Source: an uncultured Gammaproteobacteria bacterium
GTDB taxonomy: Bacteria > Pseudomonadota > Gammaproteobacteria > Eutrophobiales > Eutrophobiaceae
Direction of reading: 5' to 3'
NCBI GenBank assembly: GCA_943788815.1
Contig: CALSRS010000001.1
Coordinates: 836,069 to 900,068, forward strand
Length of the DNA stretch: 64,000 nucleotides
Made by a program: the position numbers and the translations under genes
Shown: one piece after another, positions 13,020 through 21,516 of the stretch
Position numbering within the stretch: the stretch's first letter is position 1
Layout of the letters: each line of letters starts with the position of its first letter
The notes under the pieces: generated by a model
The model's database searches: none
Seen by the model: the letters and a program-made list of their open reading frames with translations, nothing else
Told to the model about the DNA's origin: nothing

Positions 13020-14340
13020 ATGACTTTTTACTGAACTCCAATATCAGAATCTTTGACCTATTGAGATATTCAGGGAACTTTAGAAATATCGTCCCGGTGA
13101 TCATCATATTCAATAATCCAACAAGCAAATAAATTTCTGGGATAGAAAAAGACAGTTTAATTAAGGCAATAACAATTATTGCCGATACCACCATAAATAA
13201 GGCATTTAAAATATTCGTTGCCGCAATCACTCTCGCGCGAAGTTGCTCATTGGCTCTGTGCTGGACCATTGCATAGAGCGGCACGATATAAATCCCACCA
13301 AAAAATCCAATCATTGTCAGATCAAACAATACGCGCCAGTGAATTGGTTCACGGAGAAATTCTGACAGCTCCATAGCCATTTGTCCGCCAACTGCAGGTG
13401 TACCTATGAAAAAGAGATCAATGGCAAAAATCGTAAGCCCCAGGGCGCCGATAGGCACCAGGCCCGGTTCAATTTTGCCACTAGATAACTTTTCACAAAT
13501 CAGGGATCCCGATCCAATTCCTATTGAAAACGCTGTCAATAATCCCGTCGTTACCAGCTCATTTCCCATCAGAATGTCACGTGTATAGGTCGGCACCAAA
13601 GAAAGATAGGTCGCACCTATAAACCAGAACCATGAAATTGCAATAATGGCTACAAAAATTCCCTTTTCTGATATGACGTATCGCAGAATATAAATCGTTT
13701 GAGAGAGAAAATTCCAATCTATGGTGAGCGTCTCATCTGCAGCATCGGCGACGGGGATATAACGACTTACAAACCATCCCCCAAATGCTACCCCTAGAAC
13801 GATAATAGACACGATTGCTATACCATAATTATCCAGTGCAATCAGGGCACCACCAATAATCGTCCCACCCAATATGGCAATATAGGTCCCCATCTGTACC
13901 AGGCCATTACCGCCTGTTAACTCATGTAATTTTAAATGTTGAGGTAGTATTCCGTATTTTAACGGACCAAAGAAGGTAGATTGCATGCCCATGAAAAACA
14001 ATACCGTCATTAGCATCATCAAACTTTGAGTTATGAATCCAACGACAGCAAGTCCCATAATCAGGATTTCCATCAGCTTAATTCGGCGAATTAATATAGA
14101 TTTTTCATATCTATCAGCGAGCTGACCCGCCGTAGCAGAGAACAAAAAATAAGGGAGAATGAAAAGACCACCAGCTATGATCACCAGAATACTGCTTTCT
14201 ATCTCGGTTTGATCTGCAATGGTAAATGCTATGAAGATCACTAACGCATTTTTATAGATATTATCATTTAATGCCCCCAAAAATTGGGTGACAAATAGCG
14301 GCAGAAAACGTTTGCTATTTAGTAAATTAAACTGACTCAT
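13018..14340 (-). CDS. MFS transporter, LplT (lysophospholipid transporter)-like
   Basis: A 440-residue inner-membrane protein with about twelve hydrophobic segments. The N-terminus LPLFVTQFLGALNDNIYKNA and the loop motif FGPLKYGILPQHLKLHELTGGNGL are characteristic of the LplT branch of the major facilitator superfamily, which flips lysophospholipids inward for re-acylation by Aas. No fused or adjacent acyltransferase (Aas) is present, so the substrate assignment rests on family resemblance alone. It is convergent with ssb and divergent from pyk with a 95-bp gap. Confidence 0.8.
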   Translation of the reverse strand: MSQFNLLNSKRFLPLFVTQFLGALNDNIYKNALVIFIAFTIADQTEIESSILVIIAGGLFILPYFLFSATAGQLADRYEKSILIRRIKLMEILIMGLAVVGFITQSLMMLMTVLFFMGMQSTFFGPLKYGILPQHLKLHELTGGNGLVQMGTYIAILGGTIIGGALIALDNYGIAIVSIIVLGVAFGGWFVSRYIPVADAADETLTIDWNFLSQTIYILRYVISEKGIFVAIIAISWFWFIGATYLSLVPTYTRDILMGNELVTTGLLTAFSIGIGSGSLICEKLSSGKIEPGLVPIGALGLTIFAIDLFFIGTPAVGGQMAMELSEFLREPIHWRVLFDLTMIGFFGGIYIVPLYAMVQHRANEQLRARVIAATNILNALFMVVSAIIVIALIKLSFSIPEIYLLVGLLNMMITGTIFLKFPEYLNRSKILILEFSKKS

Positions 14341-14435
14341 GGACTTGGAATATCAATAATGTCATATTTATAGAATAAAATTTAATATCATATATCCAGA
14401 TAATATATAAATAGTTACGGTACCAGGAGAATTTC

Positions 14436-15887
14436 ATGTCGATTGTGACACAGATTAACTTGCTAAAAAATCGAAGGACAAAAATTATTGCCACTTTGGG
14501 CCCGGCGACATGTGCCCCAGAAAAAATTCGCGAGCTAATCATGAGTGGTGTCAACGTATTCAGGCTAAATATGTCCCATGGAAACCATGCATTTCATGCA
14601 AGTGCATATCAGGACATAAGAGAGATATCCTCAGAACTGAACTTGCCTGTGGGTATACTGGCAGATCTTTGTGGACCCAAGATACGTACTGGCAAATTTA
14701 TAAATGGAGAAATACAACTGTTACGCGGAGACCATGTGACGGTAACGACCCGTGATGTCGAAGGTACTAGTGACATAATCCCATCGCAATACAAGGCACT
14801 GGCCTCAGATGTAAAGACCGGCAATCGAATATTACTGAACGATGGATTGCTAGAACTCAGGGTTATATCAATCAAAGATACTGAGATTGAATGTGAAGTA
14901 GTCCATGGCGGTGTCCTCAAAGACCATAAGGGGATCAATTTACCTGGCGTTAACATTTCTGCACCTTCATTAACAGATAAAGATAAAATAGATGCCAACT
15001 TCGCGATCGACCTTGGCGTTGACTTCCTGGCATTATCATTTGTCCGAAAGGCTGACGACATTTATGAATTAAGAAAAATAATCACTGAACATAAGGCTCA
15101 CTGTTCTATCGTCGCAAAAATTGAAAAGCCTGAGGCGCTGGAAGATATTGATCAAATTCTGGAGGCTACTGACGCCATAATGGTCGCAAGAGGTGATCTT
15201 GGCGTTGAACTCAATCCTGAAGAAGTGCCTGTCGCCCAAAGTCAATTGATAGATCAGGCGCGTATCCGTTTTAAACCAGTGATTGTAGCGACACAGATGC
15301 TGGAATCTATGATTGAAAGCGCAAGACCTACCAGGGCGGAAGTAACTGATATCGCCTTCGCAGTCACACTGGGTACCGATGCTGTGATGCTATCAGCTGA
15401 AACAGCAGCAGGGAAATACCCTATAGAAGCAGTACAGATGATGGACCGTATCGCCAGGCAAACAGAATCACACCTTTGGAATAATGGAATCTATGGTGCC
15501 ACCCCGGTAAAAGATGCCACACCACCCCTTAGCATATGGGATGTCATGGCAGATGCCACTGCCCATATGTCCAGAAATATCATGGCACATGCCGTGGTCG
15601 TGATTTCCAATAGTGGCATGTCTGCCAATACCATGAGTTCTGCAAGACCGGCTTCACCAATTGTTGCTATCACCAATAACCATGATGTCTTCAGGAAAAT
15701 GGCATTGCTATGGGGGGTGTTGCCCGTCTATTCAGAAGATGCCGGAAAAACCAACCCAAATGAAATTGCCAGAAACGCTGCAAAAGAACTCGACCTGGTA
15801 AAGCCGGGTGAGTACATCATCCTCGTGAGGGGATTTCATGCCACGCCTGAGCTTAATACACCTTCTATTACATGTATGGTTGTGTGA
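14436..15887 (+). CDS. pyk: Pyruvate kinase
   Basis: Catalyses the last ATP-yielding step of glycolysis, PEP to pyruvate. The 483 residues include the N-terminal RRTKIIATLGPAT, the substrate-lysine region IVAKIEKPEALEDIDQILE, the active-site signature IMVARGDLGVEL and MLESMIESARPTRAEVTD. A good Shine-Dalgarno, ccaggagaattt, precedes the ATG. The C-terminal allosteric domain (from about residue 350) is complete. Unusually, the gene's final Val codon and TGA stop form the first unit of a 7-bp tandem array that runs on downstream. Confidence 0.97.
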   Translation: MSIVTQINLLKNRRTKIIATLGPATCAPEKIRELIMSGVNVFRLNMSHGNHAFHASAYQDIREISSELNLPVGILADLCGPKIRTGKFINGEIQLLRGDHVTVTTRDVEGTSDIIPSQYKALASDVKTGNRILLNDGLLELRVISIKDTEIECEVVHGGVLKDHKGINLPGVNISAPSLTDKDKIDANFAIDLGVDFLALSFVRKADDIYELRKIITEHKAHCSIVAKIEKPEALEDIDQILEATDAIMVARGDLGVELNPEEVPVAQSQLIDQARIRFKPVIVATQMLESMIESARPTRAEVTDIAFAVTLGTDAVMLSAETAAGKYPIEAVQMMDRIARQTESHLWNNGIYGATPVKDATPPLSIWDVMADATAHMSRNIMAHAVVVISNSGMSANTMSSARPASPIVAITNNHDVFRKMALLWGVLPVYSEDAGKTNPNEIARNAAKELDLVKPGEYIILVRGFHATPELNTPSITCMVV

Positions 15888-15923
15888 GGTGTGAGGTGTG
15901 AGGTGTGAGGTGCGAGGTGTGAC
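15882..15923. repeat. Six-unit 7-bp tandem repeat starting at the pyk stop codon
   Basis: Units gtgtgag x4, gtgcgag, gtgtgac. The TGA inside the first unit is the pyk stop codon. A related array, inverted in orientation, ends at the stop of the DUF934 gene about 550 bp away. Confidence 0.9.
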
Positions 15924-16444
15924 AATATTGTTACTTTCTGAAGCTTTTACTGTCAATATTTTTTCCCAATAATGCCATAACCTAGTCAATTTAAGTCTGC
16001 GCAACCCGCAGTCATTTTTTATTTGGATGCTGGTTTACACCAGCATGACGGGACGTACATAAATTAACAATGCGTCATACTGGCGGAAGCCAGTATCCAA
16101 TATAGTTAAGTGCGCCTGAAAGGCGATTCATTAATTCAGATACAACAAATCTTGTATCAAGAAATTAAATCTCATTAAATATAACAGGTTTTGGTATCGC
16201 CCTTCGGGCGATAACTCAAATTACTGGATTCCTGCCTCGGCTTTGTCTCTATAAGTCGCTCTACCGCCTACGTCCATGTAGGCGTCCGTGGGAATGATGG
16301 AATATAGACTTCCTATCAAACTACTGGATTTTTGCCTCGACTCGGGCTTTTGCTACCCTCTAACGCCAACATTAATTTAAGCATACGCGGAGAATGAAAA
16401 TATTTTTGCGATTTAATTATTGTCGCAATAGTTCAGAGCCGACA
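15924..16444. other. Intergenic region rich in palindromes, no gene seen
   Basis: Between the two heptamer arrays I see no coding sequence. It contains REP-like palindromes at 16024-16051 (atgctggtttacaccagcat core) and 16072-16100 (atactggcggaagccagtat core), a GC hairpin cgcccttcgggcg at about 16198-16211, and a broken REP-like unit from about 16220 (ggattcctgcctcgg) to 16301 (gtgggaatgatgg) split by extra sequence. Confidence 0.7.
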
Positions 16445-16479
16445 CTTCACTCCTTACTCCTGACCCCTGACTCCTCACC
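16445..16479. repeat. Five-unit 7-bp tandem repeat at the DUF934 stop codon
   Basis: On the plus strand the units read cttcact, ccttact, cctgacc, cctgact, cctcacc. On the minus strand the first unit, ggtgagg, contains the TGA stop of the DUF934 gene, mirroring the array at the end of pyk. Confidence 0.85.
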
Positions 16480-16963
16480 TGGTCTTATATAAGGGCAGGT
16501 TTTCGTCCGAGGCACCCTGGTAGGTGACAGAAAAATCCTTGAGAGACTTAAGGGCATCTTCAAAGTCCTTATCTTCACGAATTGCAAAAGAGCTGATACC
16601 ACATCGCTTCATATAGAATAGCTGGTCTCTGAGCACGTCTCCAATTGCACGAATATCACCCGCATATCCATATCTGTCACGAAGCAAGCGAGCATGGGAA
16701 TAACATCGCCCATCTTTATGAGCAGGAAATTCCAGGGCAATAAGTTGAAACTGATCCAGATGATCAGCTAACTCAGCTATGTTGTTATCTCCGTTAATAC
16801 AGACCGCAGTTTTATCATCACGTTGTTTACAAATAGCCTGGTTTTCTTTCCAGTAATCAAAAGGCACTATGAGATCACCACCAGGTAGCTCATCGTCCTG
16901 GGATGGTTCGGAGATTAATACCCAGTTATCTTCGTGTATCGCGTTATCTTTAATTACTCTCAT
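16475..16963 (-). CDS. DUF934 protein, sulfite-reductase partner
   Basis: A 162-residue protein of the DUF934 family, found almost exclusively downstream of CysI-type hemoproteins in beta- and gammaproteobacteria and presumed to assist assimilatory sulfate reduction. Features include LPGGDLIVPFDYWKEN and the conserved block LIALEFPAHKDGRCYSHARL followed by a tyrosine-rich RDRYGYAGDIRAIGDVLRDQ. Its start is 9 bp after the hemoprotein stop, so the two are co-transcribed. Molecular function is unproven. The last codons and the stop merge into a 7-bp tandem repeat. Confidence 0.85.
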   Translation of the reverse strand: MRVIKDNAIHEDNWVLISEPSQDDELPGGDLIVPFDYWKENQAICKQRDDKTAVCINGDNNIAELADHLDQFQLIALEFPAHKDGRCYSHARLLRDRYGYAGDIRAIGDVLRDQLFYMKRCGISSFAIREDKDFEDALKSLKDFSVTYQGASDENLPLYKTR

Positions 16964-16972
16964 CGATGTAAC

Positions 16973-18637
16973 CTATTTACCCTTTTGTTCTGCATAGACA
17001 CTCTTCTTGAATGTATCCATTCCAATTCGTCTGTAAGTATCCAGAAATTGCTCACCATCTTCGCGGTGCTCAACATAGGCATCCAGAATTTTTTTAATTG
17101 AATCAGCAACATCAGATTTGGGTATTGCAGGTCCTAACCGGTCACCTAATGTGGCATCCATGGCTGCCGTTCCACCAAGGGTTAATTGGTAAAATTCATT
17201 ACCTTTTTTGTCCACACCTAAAATCCCGATATGACCCACATGATGATGTCCACAGGCATTCATACAACCGGACATCTTAATTTGAAGTTCACCAATATCA
17301 TGTAGATAATCCATATCATCAAAATATTTATTAATCTGATTTGCTATGGGGATAGAGCCTGCATTTGCCAATGCGCAAAAATCCAGTCCAGGACAACAGA
17401 TCATATCAGTCATCAGTCCAATATTAGGGGTTGCCAGCTCCTCAGATTTTAATTCTTCCCACACGCTGTAAAGGTCTTCTTGTTTTACATGACCAAGCAC
17501 TAAATTTTGATCATGTGTTACGCGTATTTCATCAAAGCTGTACTTTTCTGCCAGGTCTGCAACCAGCTGCATTTGTTCATTGGTCGCATCACCTGGGGGG
17601 TTGCCCGGGGCTTTGAGAGAAATATAAACTGCGCGATATCCGGGAATTTTATGGTTTTTAACATTCTGTTTGACCCATAGAGAGTATGCCTTGTTTTCAG
17701 ATAGATTTTTTTGAAATGTCTCATCATTATTTGCCTGTGGGTCATATTCAGGCTGAGCAAAATATTTCTTCACTCGGGTTATTTCTTTTTCATCCAGGAG
17801 CAAGGAAGTCTCTTTGACATGACTCCACTCTTCCTCGACCATTTCAGCAAATTTATCCGCGCCTATGGCCTTAACCAGTATCTTGATTCTCGCCTTATGG
17901 ATATTGTCCCTGCGCCCAAACATGTTATATACCCTTAGTATGGACTCCAGATAAGACAACAAATATCTTTTCTCCAGAAATTTCTTTATCACAACACCTA
18001 TATGAGGCAATCTTCCCAGACCACCACCCACTAAAATCTTAAATCCCGTCTCACCTTGTTCATTTTTTACGATATAGATCCCAATATCATGCACCTGGAC
18101 AGCCGCACGATCATTTTCTGCGCCAGACACGGCTATTTTAAATTTCCTGGGGAGATAGGAAAACTCAGGATGAAATGTCGACCACTGGCGAATTATTTCA
18201 CAGTAAGGTCGAGGATCTTCTATTTCATCAACAGAGATGCCTGCAAATTGATCTGATGTGACATTACGTATGCAATTGCCACTGGTTTGGATAGCATGCA
18301 TTTCAACGGTAGCAAGATCTGCAAGGATATCCGGAACAGTTTCAAGTCGAGGCCAGTTATATTGTATGTTTTGACGAGTACTGAAATGTCCATAATTTTT
18401 GTCATACTTATTTGCAATGTAGCCAAGCATTCTAAGTTGATTGGAAGATAACAAACCATATGGGATGGCCACACGTAACATCGGCGCATAACGTTGAAGG
18501 TATAGTCCATTCATCAGGCGCAGTGGTCGATACTCATCCTCTGATAATTCCCCAGCGAGGAACCGGCGTGTTTGATCTCGAAACTGGTCTACCCGCTCAT
18601 TGACTATGGTCTTATCGTATTCGTCATATATATACAT
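16973..18637 (-). CDS. cysI: Sulfite/nitrite reductase hemoprotein (CysI-like)
   Basis: Siroheme and [4Fe-4S] enzyme that reduces sulfite to sulfide (or nitrite to ammonia) by six electrons. The cluster ligands are all present: Cys415 and Cys421 in CCPGLDFCALANAGS, Cys458 and Cys462 in SGCMNACGHHHVGHIG. Also visible are YGHFSTRQNIQYNWP near the N-terminus and the siroheme-contact region IQTSGNCIRNVTSDQFAG. The 554-residue length fits the stand-alone ferredoxin- or flavoprotein-linked form. The DUF934 partner downstream favours sulfite over nitrite as substrate. No cysJ or cysH lies in the window. Confidence 0.92.
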   Translation of the reverse strand: MYIYDEYDKTIVNERVDQFRDQTRRFLAGELSEDEYRPLRLMNGLYLQRYAPMLRVAIPYGLLSSNQLRMLGYIANKYDKNYGHFSTRQNIQYNWPRLETVPDILADLATVEMHAIQTSGNCIRNVTSDQFAGISVDEIEDPRPYCEIIRQWSTFHPEFSYLPRKFKIAVSGAENDRAAVQVHDIGIYIVKNEQGETGFKILVGGGLGRLPHIGVVIKKFLEKRYLLSYLESILRVYNMFGRRDNIHKARIKILVKAIGADKFAEMVEEEWSHVKETSLLLDEKEITRVKKYFAQPEYDPQANNDETFQKNLSENKAYSLWVKQNVKNHKIPGYRAVYISLKAPGNPPGDATNEQMQLVADLAEKYSFDEIRVTHDQNLVLGHVKQEDLYSVWEELKSEELATPNIGLMTDMICCPGLDFCALANAGSIPIANQINKYFDDMDYLHDIGELQIKMSGCMNACGHHHVGHIGILGVDKKGNEFYQLTLGGTAAMDATLGDRLGPAIPKSDVADSIKKILDAYVEHREDGEQFLDTYRRIGMDTFKKSVYAEQKGK

Positions 18638-18847
18638 TAATTACTTTATTCCGTTTAAAAAGAGACTTATTCCGGCGTGCAAAGATAGCAATAATTATTT
18701 ATTCATTAAAGTAATATCTATCACTATAGATATAACTAATTGAAATAGATTAACTGCCACAGGATTTCTCCCATCATCTTGATTGATAACTGATTTAAAT
18801 CAGTGTGTGATTTTTGAAAAGAGTCGGGACTCCGAATCTTAGTAGGA

Positions 18848-19063
18848 CTAAATAAAGCTATATCGAGCGATTAACGCGCGTCCCTTGCGAGTAATATACC
18901 CATCTATATCAATGAATCCACGATCAATCGCTGCTGAAATCAATGAATCCGGTTTCCGAGAGGGGATCATGACGGTCTGTTCACCATGTTTATATCGCAA
19001 AGCCAAGGCTATCTGCTGCTCTGTGATACTGAGTGGTTCTGCTGTACTCTGTAATGAAGACAT
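18848..19063 (-). CDS. Small protein of unknown function, possible winged-helix fold
   Basis: Seventy-one residues, preceded by a plausible Shine-Dalgarno (ttaagg, 4 bases before the ATG). I do not recognise a named family. The sequence shows a helix-like N-terminal half (SITEQQIALALRYKHGEQ) and a C-terminal DGYITRKGRALIARY that resembles the end of a winged-helix 'wing' segment, so a small DNA-binding protein is conceivable. It is isolated between the sulfite reductase and zapE, with about 200 bp of AT-rich DNA on each side. Confidence 0.6.
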   Translation of the reverse strand: MSSLQSTAEPLSITEQQIALALRYKHGEQTVMIPSRKPDSLISAAIDRGFIDIDGYITRKGRALIARYSFI

Positions 19064-19266
19064 AAACCTTAACCCGTATGTTTCTTTTATTATTAATAAG
19101 TTACGTAAGTATCATGTATATTTTATTATATAATCTATGTCAACTATATTTAATAACTTATTGTCTTTATTAGGTTTATTAAAACTAATAAAAATTTTCT
19201 TATTATCATGAAATATACACACGGTAGTATGTAAAAGAACGGGGGCTACTAGATATGGTGGAGAAC

Positions 19267-20376
19267 TTAATCTGTCAGGTGTCGTCGTCCTAGATACTCG
19301 GTATTGCGCATTTCCATCAATCGACTCCGGGTTCGCTCAAATTCTTTCACTAGCCGGGTTCCCTCATATAGCTGCTCAATGGCAACTTCTGACGTAATGA
19401 TGAGTTTGACATTTCGGTCATAAAATTCGTCCACCAGCGTAACGAAGCGGCGGGCTTGATCATTCAGCTCTTGTGTCAAACTGGGAATATTCTGAATCAG
19501 GACGGTTTGAAACTGCCTTGCAATTTCAATGTAGTCTGCAGGACCGCGAGGACTATTGCAGATTTCAGAAAAATCAAACCACACAACACCATCAGCACAT
19601 TGGATAGTGTTAATCTTTCTACCTTCGATTTCAATCGTGCTATCAGCCCTGCCAGCGTTGGGAGCGATGTTCTTAAAATTTTGTAACATCATTTCAGATG
19701 CAGATTGATCCAGGGGGTAATGGTACAACTCAGCACTACCCAGATATCTCAATCGATAATCAACATCTGAACTCATTTCAAGAATCTCCATGTTGCTCTT
19801 AATTAATTCAATCGCTGGTAAGAAACGGCTACGTTGCAATCCTTCCTTGTAGAGATTATCTGGATGTGAATTTGAAGTTGCAATAAAGATAATTTCTCTA
19901 TCGATAAATGCTTCGAGTAGTCGCCCAAGTAACATGGCATCTGTAATATCACTAACATGAAATTCATCAAAGCAAATCACCTGATATTGCTTTGCAAAAT
20001 TATCTGCAACAATCTGCAAAGGGTCTTCAGTATTATTAAGATGCTTAAGTTCTGAATGCACCCTTTGCATAAACCGATGGAAGTGAATACGTAATTTATT
20101 ACTTAATGGCAGGCATTCAAAAAAAGTATCCACCAGATATGTCTTGCCTGATCCCACTGTTCCCCATAAATAAACACCCTGTATCTCAGCTACAGATTGA
20201 CTTGTTAGCCAGTCTTTTATTCTTAACCAGAATGTCGATTCATCTTGATTTAATTGTTCAATTTTTTTAAATAATTCTTCAAGCGTCTGAATTGCTCTCA
20301 ATTGCACAGGATCTGACAATATCAAACCATTTTTTACGTCTTCATTATATTGATTAAGTGGTGATTTTTTTTTCAT
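19267..20376 (-). CDS. zapE: Cell division AFG1-like ATPase ZapE
   Basis: An ATPase linked to FtsZ-ring constriction in gammaproteobacteria. The 369 residues carry the Walker A GTVGSGKT at 72-79, the Walker B region VICFDEFHVSDITDAML and the AFG1-family signature AELYHYPLDQSA with VWFDFSEICNSPRGPADY. C-terminal RSRLMEMRNTEYL is typical of the family. In this window it is not next to rplM-rpsI as in some relatives; it is divergent from a membrane metallopeptidase gene. Confidence 0.93.
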   Translation of the reverse strand: MKKKSPLNQYNEDVKNGLILSDPVQLRAIQTLEELFKKIEQLNQDESTFWLRIKDWLTSQSVAEIQGVYLWGTVGSGKTYLVDTFFECLPLSNKLRIHFHRFMQRVHSELKHLNNTEDPLQIVADNFAKQYQVICFDEFHVSDITDAMLLGRLLEAFIDREIIFIATSNSHPDNLYKEGLQRSRFLPAIELIKSNMEILEMSSDVDYRLRYLGSAELYHYPLDQSASEMMLQNFKNIAPNAGRADSTIEIEGRKINTIQCADGVVWFDFSEICNSPRGPADYIEIARQFQTVLIQNIPSLTQELNDQARRFVTLVDEFYDRNVKLIITSEVAIEQLYEGTRLVKEFERTRSRLMEMRNTEYLGRRHLTD

Positions 20377-20479
20377 CTTGACAGGTTTAATCAGACACGC
20401 ATACTTAATTGAATCTTAATTTTAATGTTAATTGCTGGTGTCACAGTAATAGATAATCCTACATGCCAACTGGAGAATT

Positions 20480-21169
20480 ATGCTGACTATCTTCGGCATT
20501 TTAATGCTGACTGTAATAATTATATTCGGCCCTCAAATTTGGGTCAGATACATCTTAAAACGTTACAACAAACAGATTGAACAATTACCTGGAACTGGTG
20601 GAGAACTTGCCCTTCACCTGGTTGATACTCTGGGTTTATCAGGTATTACAGTTGAAGTCTCCGATGCAGAAAATAATCATTATGACCCTGAGAACAAAGT
20701 CGTCAGTCTATCACCCGATGTCTATAACGGAAAATCTTTTACAGCAATTGCGATCTCAGCACATGAAATTGGTCATGCCATACAACATTTGCTTAAATAT
20801 AAACCACTAATATTAAGATGGTATTTTTCGCGATACGTTGCAAGGGCGGAAAAAATCGCATCCATTATACTACTTGCATTTCCATTTATCGTTTTGGTAA
20901 CGCGTATACCTGCTGCCGGAATATTAATGTTAGTACTAGGGCTTACATTCCTTGCACTTCCAGTCTTATTTCACCTTATAACTTTACCCGTTGAACTTGA
21001 CGCAAGTTTTAAACGTGCTTTACCCCTACTCATACAAGGGAAATATATTCCTGAATCTGCTATTCCTATCGTCAACAAAATTCTGTTCGCTGCCGCCCTC
21101 ACCTATCTATCCGCATCTCTGGTCAGTATTCTCAATTTTTACCGGTGGGTTGCGATTCTTAAGCGTTGA
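20480..21169 (+). CDS. Membrane zinc metallopeptidase, YugP family
   Basis: A 229-residue membrane protein of the YugP-type neutral zinc metallopeptidase family. An N-terminal helix is followed by the metal site HEIGH (His95, Glu96, His99) in AISAHEIGHAIQHL. Two or three transmembrane segments then follow, with a candidate third ligand in PVELDASFKRAL. Family substrates are unknown; a membrane-associated proteolytic role is inferred. An SD-like ctggagaatt precedes the ATG. The stop codon overlaps the start of a degraded hydrolase remnant. Confidence 0.85.
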   Translation: MLTIFGILMLTVIIIFGPQIWVRYILKRYNKQIEQLPGTGGELALHLVDTLGLSGITVEVSDAENNHYDPENKVVSLSPDVYNGKSFTAIAISAHEIGHAIQHLLKYKPLILRWYFSRYVARAEKIASIILLAFPFIVLVTRIPAAGILMLVLGLTFLALPVLFHLITLPVELDASFKRALPLLIQGKYIPESAIPIVNKILFAAALTYLSASLVSILNFYRWVAILKR

Positions 21170-21493
21170 TATTAAAAACCACTCAGCAGATATCCAGCTT
21201 GAGTTTGAAGAGATATGCATTAAAGGCTATGGCAAGTCACTATTATCCATTATTACCAGTCAACATCATTACCAGAATACGTTATCCTACAATACAGCAC
21301 CTGATGGACATAAATCGTCCACTACTGGTCATTCATAGTATTGAGGATGAAATTATTCCATTTAGAACTTTACGAAAAGAAAAATAACCCAAAATTAATG
21401 TTGCAAAATTGTGGAGACCACAATGTTGGATTTTATATCAGCTTACAAAACTATAAAGAAAGCATGCATACTTTATTAAGCCAGTGCTTATAA
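21166..21493 (+). pseudogene. 3' remnant of a Bem46-like alpha/beta hydrolase, frameshifted
   Basis: Only the C-terminal third of an alpha/beta hydrolase is recognisable. From about 21229 the first frame reads SHYYPLLPV, then RYPTIQHLMDINRPLLVIHS and IEDEIIPF, which carries the acid residue of the triad. After about 21357 the homology moves to the next frame: HLELYEKKNNPK, then NCGDHNVGFY with the catalytic histidine, ending at a TAA at 21491-21493. The original frame stops at 21385-21387. The N-terminal half with the nucleophile elbow is absent. This is a decayed gene downstream of the metallopeptidase. Confidence 0.7.
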
Positions 21494-21516
21494 GAAATTA
21501 AACGGATATATAACTA

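Noticed and set aside
15882..16479. CRISPR-like periodicity
   Set aside because: The repeats are 7 bp, contiguous, without spacers and without cas genes.
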